Below are positions 4,974 through 6,437 of a stretch of DNA of 6,437 nt, in pieces. Under the pieces are notes generated by a model. The model worked only from the letters and a program-made list of their open reading frames with translations. It made no database searches and was not told where the DNA came from. A program made the translations under genes and the position numbers. Source of the stretch: Ignavibacteriota bacterium (GTDB taxonomy: Bacteria > Bacteroidota > Ignavibacteria > Palsa-1295). The stretch covers positions 1 through 6,437 of the forward strand of contig JANYLL010000121.1 in the NCBI GenBank assembly GCA_025357895.1, read 5' to 3'. The stretch's first letter is position 1. Each line of letters opens with the position of its first letter.

Positions 4974-6206
4974 ATGAACAAACTACTCACATCCATTAAG
5001 AAGCAAACAAGATTTGCTTCAGTTTCTCAAATGGCACTTGCTCTTCTATGCTCAATGCTGTTGATGCTTTCGAGCAATCCGGCAAAAGCGCAAAGCATAG
5101 CAGGTCGTATCTCCTTCGGTATTGATGGAGGCGGCAACAAATATTACGGTGATTTCACTGATAACCAGTTCGCTTTCCACGGGGACGCTTTTATCAGATG
5201 GAATATACTCGACTTTCTTTCTTTGCACGCAGCGTATAATGCGGGACAGTTGAAATACAAAGCAACTCCGACAAGCATTGCTTATGAGGCTCCGGTTGCA
5301 GCAGAGGCGCTTGGCGATGTAAACCATACACGCGTCGGCGGATGGGATCTTATGCTTTCCTATAATGTATTCCCGGAAGAAACATTCGTCCCATACGTTA
5401 TCGCAGGTATAGAAGCTCTAAACTTCGAGCCAAAGAATGCGGCTGATGTTTCGCTCAGACAAGTGACTGAGACCGGAGCGCCGATAGCTAAGAATGTATT
5501 TAGTTTTGTCGCAGGTGTAGGCTTCGAAATGTATATTTCCGAGAAGATCACCTTCAACGGCAAAGGCTTAATCCATTTACCGAACACCAATTATTTAGAT
5601 GATTATTCCACCAGCCCGGATGCAAAGAACGATGCATTCCTAACTTTCGGACTTGGTTTCAGCTATTACATTTTCGCCCCTATGATTGTTCATGAGAAGG
5701 ATGTAGACCATAGTAGTAGTAGTACGACAAACATAACGAATATTTATACTACAAATATCATCAGAGCAGATACAGTTGTTATCAGAGAGACCGATACGGT
5801 TTATAAAGAAAAAGTAAAAAAGAATACGATCTATAATTTCCCGGGAACGCTCTTTATCGTGAACACCGACGAATTTAATACCAGTGTGCCAGGCAATTTG
5901 CAAAACCTGCGCAATATTAAAACACTCGTAAATCAGTGCCCTGGTCTTAAAGTCGAGATCCAAGGACATGCAAGTCATGAAGGAACGGTTGCCCGTAATC
6001 AGGAGCTATCCGAGATGCGTGCTCGAAAGATCAAACAATGGCTTATCGATCAGGGAGTAAATCCGAGTAAGATCGCGAGTACAGTTGGCTTAGGCACGAG
6101 CGATGATGCAGTCTACGAGCCGACCAATGCAACACCTGGACAACTTGAGGCAGCACGCGTATTGAATAGACGCATTGCCGTTAAAGTCGTCGAAGGCTGC
6201 GAATAA
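4974..6206 (+). CDS. Outer-membrane beta-barrel protein with C-terminal OmpA (peptidoglycan-binding) domain
   Basis: A 410-residue envelope protein that probably links the outer membrane to peptidoglycan. Residues 1-39 are a long signal peptide (cationic N-terminus, core ALALLCSMLLML, cleavage at AKA-Q). Residues about 43-236 alternate as amphipathic strands (RISFGIDGGGNKYYGDF, FIRWNILDFLSLHAAYNAG, FLTFGLGFSYYIF), fitting a small beta-barrel. A Ser/Thr/Asn-rich linker (246-285) follows, including four Ser from an AGT repeat. Residues about 288-406 are an OmpA-C domain: VEIQGHASHEG (327-337), LSEMRARKIKQWL (345-357), GVNPSKI (361-367) and RVLNRRIAV (395-403). The position equivalent to the diaminopimelate-binding Asp of Acinetobacter OmpA is Ser334 (GHAS in place of GHTD); the partner Arg349 is kept. 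The ATG at 4974 sits directly before the signal peptide and has no Shine-Dalgarno. The gene appears monocistronic, with its own leader and terminator. Confidence 0.9.
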   Translation: MNKLLTSIKKQTRFASVSQMALALLCSMLLMLSSNPAKAQSIAGRISFGIDGGGNKYYGDFTDNQFAFHGDAFIRWNILDFLSLHAAYNAGQLKYKATPTSIAYEAPVAAEALGDVNHTRVGGWDLMLSYNVFPEETFVPYVIAGIEALNFEPKNAADVSLRQVTETGAPIAKNVFSFVAGVGFEMYISEKITFNGKGLIHLPNTNYLDDYSTSPDAKNDAFLTFGLGFSYYIFAPMIVHEKDVDHSSSSTTNITNIYTTNIIRADTVVIRETDTVYKEKVKKNTIYNFPGTLFIVNTDEFNTSVPGNLQNLRNIKTLVNQCPGLKVEIQGHASHEGTVARNQELSEMRARKIKQWLIDQGVNPSKIASTVGLGTSDDAVYEPTNATPGQLEAARVLNRRIAVKVVEGCE

Positions 6207-6231
6207 AACTGGAAATGGTCCAATGAACTAA

Positions 6232-6271
6232 GAATGAGACAGCCTCACCGAAAGGTGGGGCTTTTTCATTC
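6232..6271 (+). terminator. Intrinsic terminator after the OmpA-like gene
   Basis: A 9-bp GC-rich stem, AGCCTCACC (6241-6249) with GGTGGGGCT (6254-6262), including one G-T pair, is closed by a GAAA tetraloop and followed by a T-run (6262-6266). Flanking GAATGA (6232-6237) and TCATTC (6266-6271) can extend the stem. It starts 25 nt after the stop codon and points in the direction of the gene. On the minus strand there is no T-run after the stem. Confidence 0.9.
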
Positions 6272-6331
6272 TACATCCGATGTATGTGCTTTTGCGTAAT
6301 AAATAATTTACACACCATTCAAATCTTTAAA

Positions 6332-6437
6332 ATGATACTATCCGAGAATACGAAGAATGTGAACGATAGCGATGATCTTCCTGGATATCCTCTTTACGCT
6401 CCGAGTGAAGACATATATAACAAAGAGAAAAAAGATA
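6332..6437 (+). CDS. Start of an unidentified acidic protein, cut by the window end
   Basis: An open frame from the ATG at 6332 runs to the window edge (35 full codons). It reads MILSENTKNVNDSDD, then LPGYPLYAPSEDIYNKEK. There is no signal peptide or membrane segment; it is hydrophilic and acidic. The LPGYPxYxxSEDIY string resembles, from memory, the N-terminus of small hypothetical proteins of Bacteroidota; I cannot give a function. It lies 125 bp after the OmpA-like stop and beyond that gene's terminator, so it probably has its own promoter. No Shine-Dalgarno is present, as for the other genes here. Confidence 0.55.
   Translation, partial: MILSENTKNVNDSDDLPGYPLYAPSEDIYNKEKKD

Noticed and set aside
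5711..5724. TAG/AGT trinucleotide repeat in the OmpA-like gene as a phase-variable tract
   Set aside because: The unit is three bases, so length change only adds or removes Ser in a flexible linker; four copies are too few to call hypermutable.
6272..6284. TACATC and GATGTA inverted repeat with a 1-bp spacer after the terminator
   Set aside because: The arms are only 6 bp long and there is no promoter signal at a useful distance; easily due to chance.

Overview
The window looks like a piece of a member of the Bacteroidota/Chlorobiota (FCB) group, possibly an Ignavibacteria- or Kapabacteria-like lineage. The evidence is indirect. dnaN is followed by recF and a short DUF721/DciA gene. A CarbopepD_reg_2/DUF5686-type exported protein and an OmpA-like protein are typical of this group. 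No recognisable Shine-Dalgarno sequence precedes any of the seven starts. TAnnTTTG promoter boxes occur upstream of both divergent transcription units. The exact lineage cannot be fixed from this sequence alone.

Layout. Reading leftward on the minus strand from about 4420 is a co-directional block: dnaN (beta sliding clamp), recF (gap-repair ATPase), a DUF721/DciA-family gene with a TTG start, an unrecognised exported protein with two DxDxDG motifs (678-1610), and the 5' part of an exported CarbopepD_reg_2/DUF5686-like gene (start at 631). On the plus strand, diverging from dnaN across a 552-bp intergenic region, is an outer-membrane beta-barrel/OmpA-C protein (4974-6206) with an intrinsic terminator behind it. 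The start of another plus-strand gene follows (6332 onward, cut by the window end).

Structures between genes. recF is flanked on both sides by related bipartite palindromes (2000-2064 and 3241-3294). Both lie exactly 11 nt beyond the stop codon of the preceding gene and share the core GTGGGRCGGACT...; they look like a REP/BIME-type dispersed element. The OmpA-like gene has an unusually long predicted 5' leader. A TATATTTG box stands 6 nt before a long imperfect hairpin (4807-4877), and a second folded segment (4901-4952) follows.

The first 110 bases are an almost exact reverse complement (107/110) of 227-336, separated by 116 bp of coding sequence. This is best read as a fold-back artefact at a contig end, so gene content left of about position 111 should not be trusted.

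Functionally, the minus-strand block joins replication and repair functions (clamp, RecF, putative helicase-loader relative) to two exported proteins of unknown relation. The plus-strand gene is a cell-envelope anchor. No complete undescribed system is evident. The most unusual items are the paired palindromes around recF and the structured OmpA leader.
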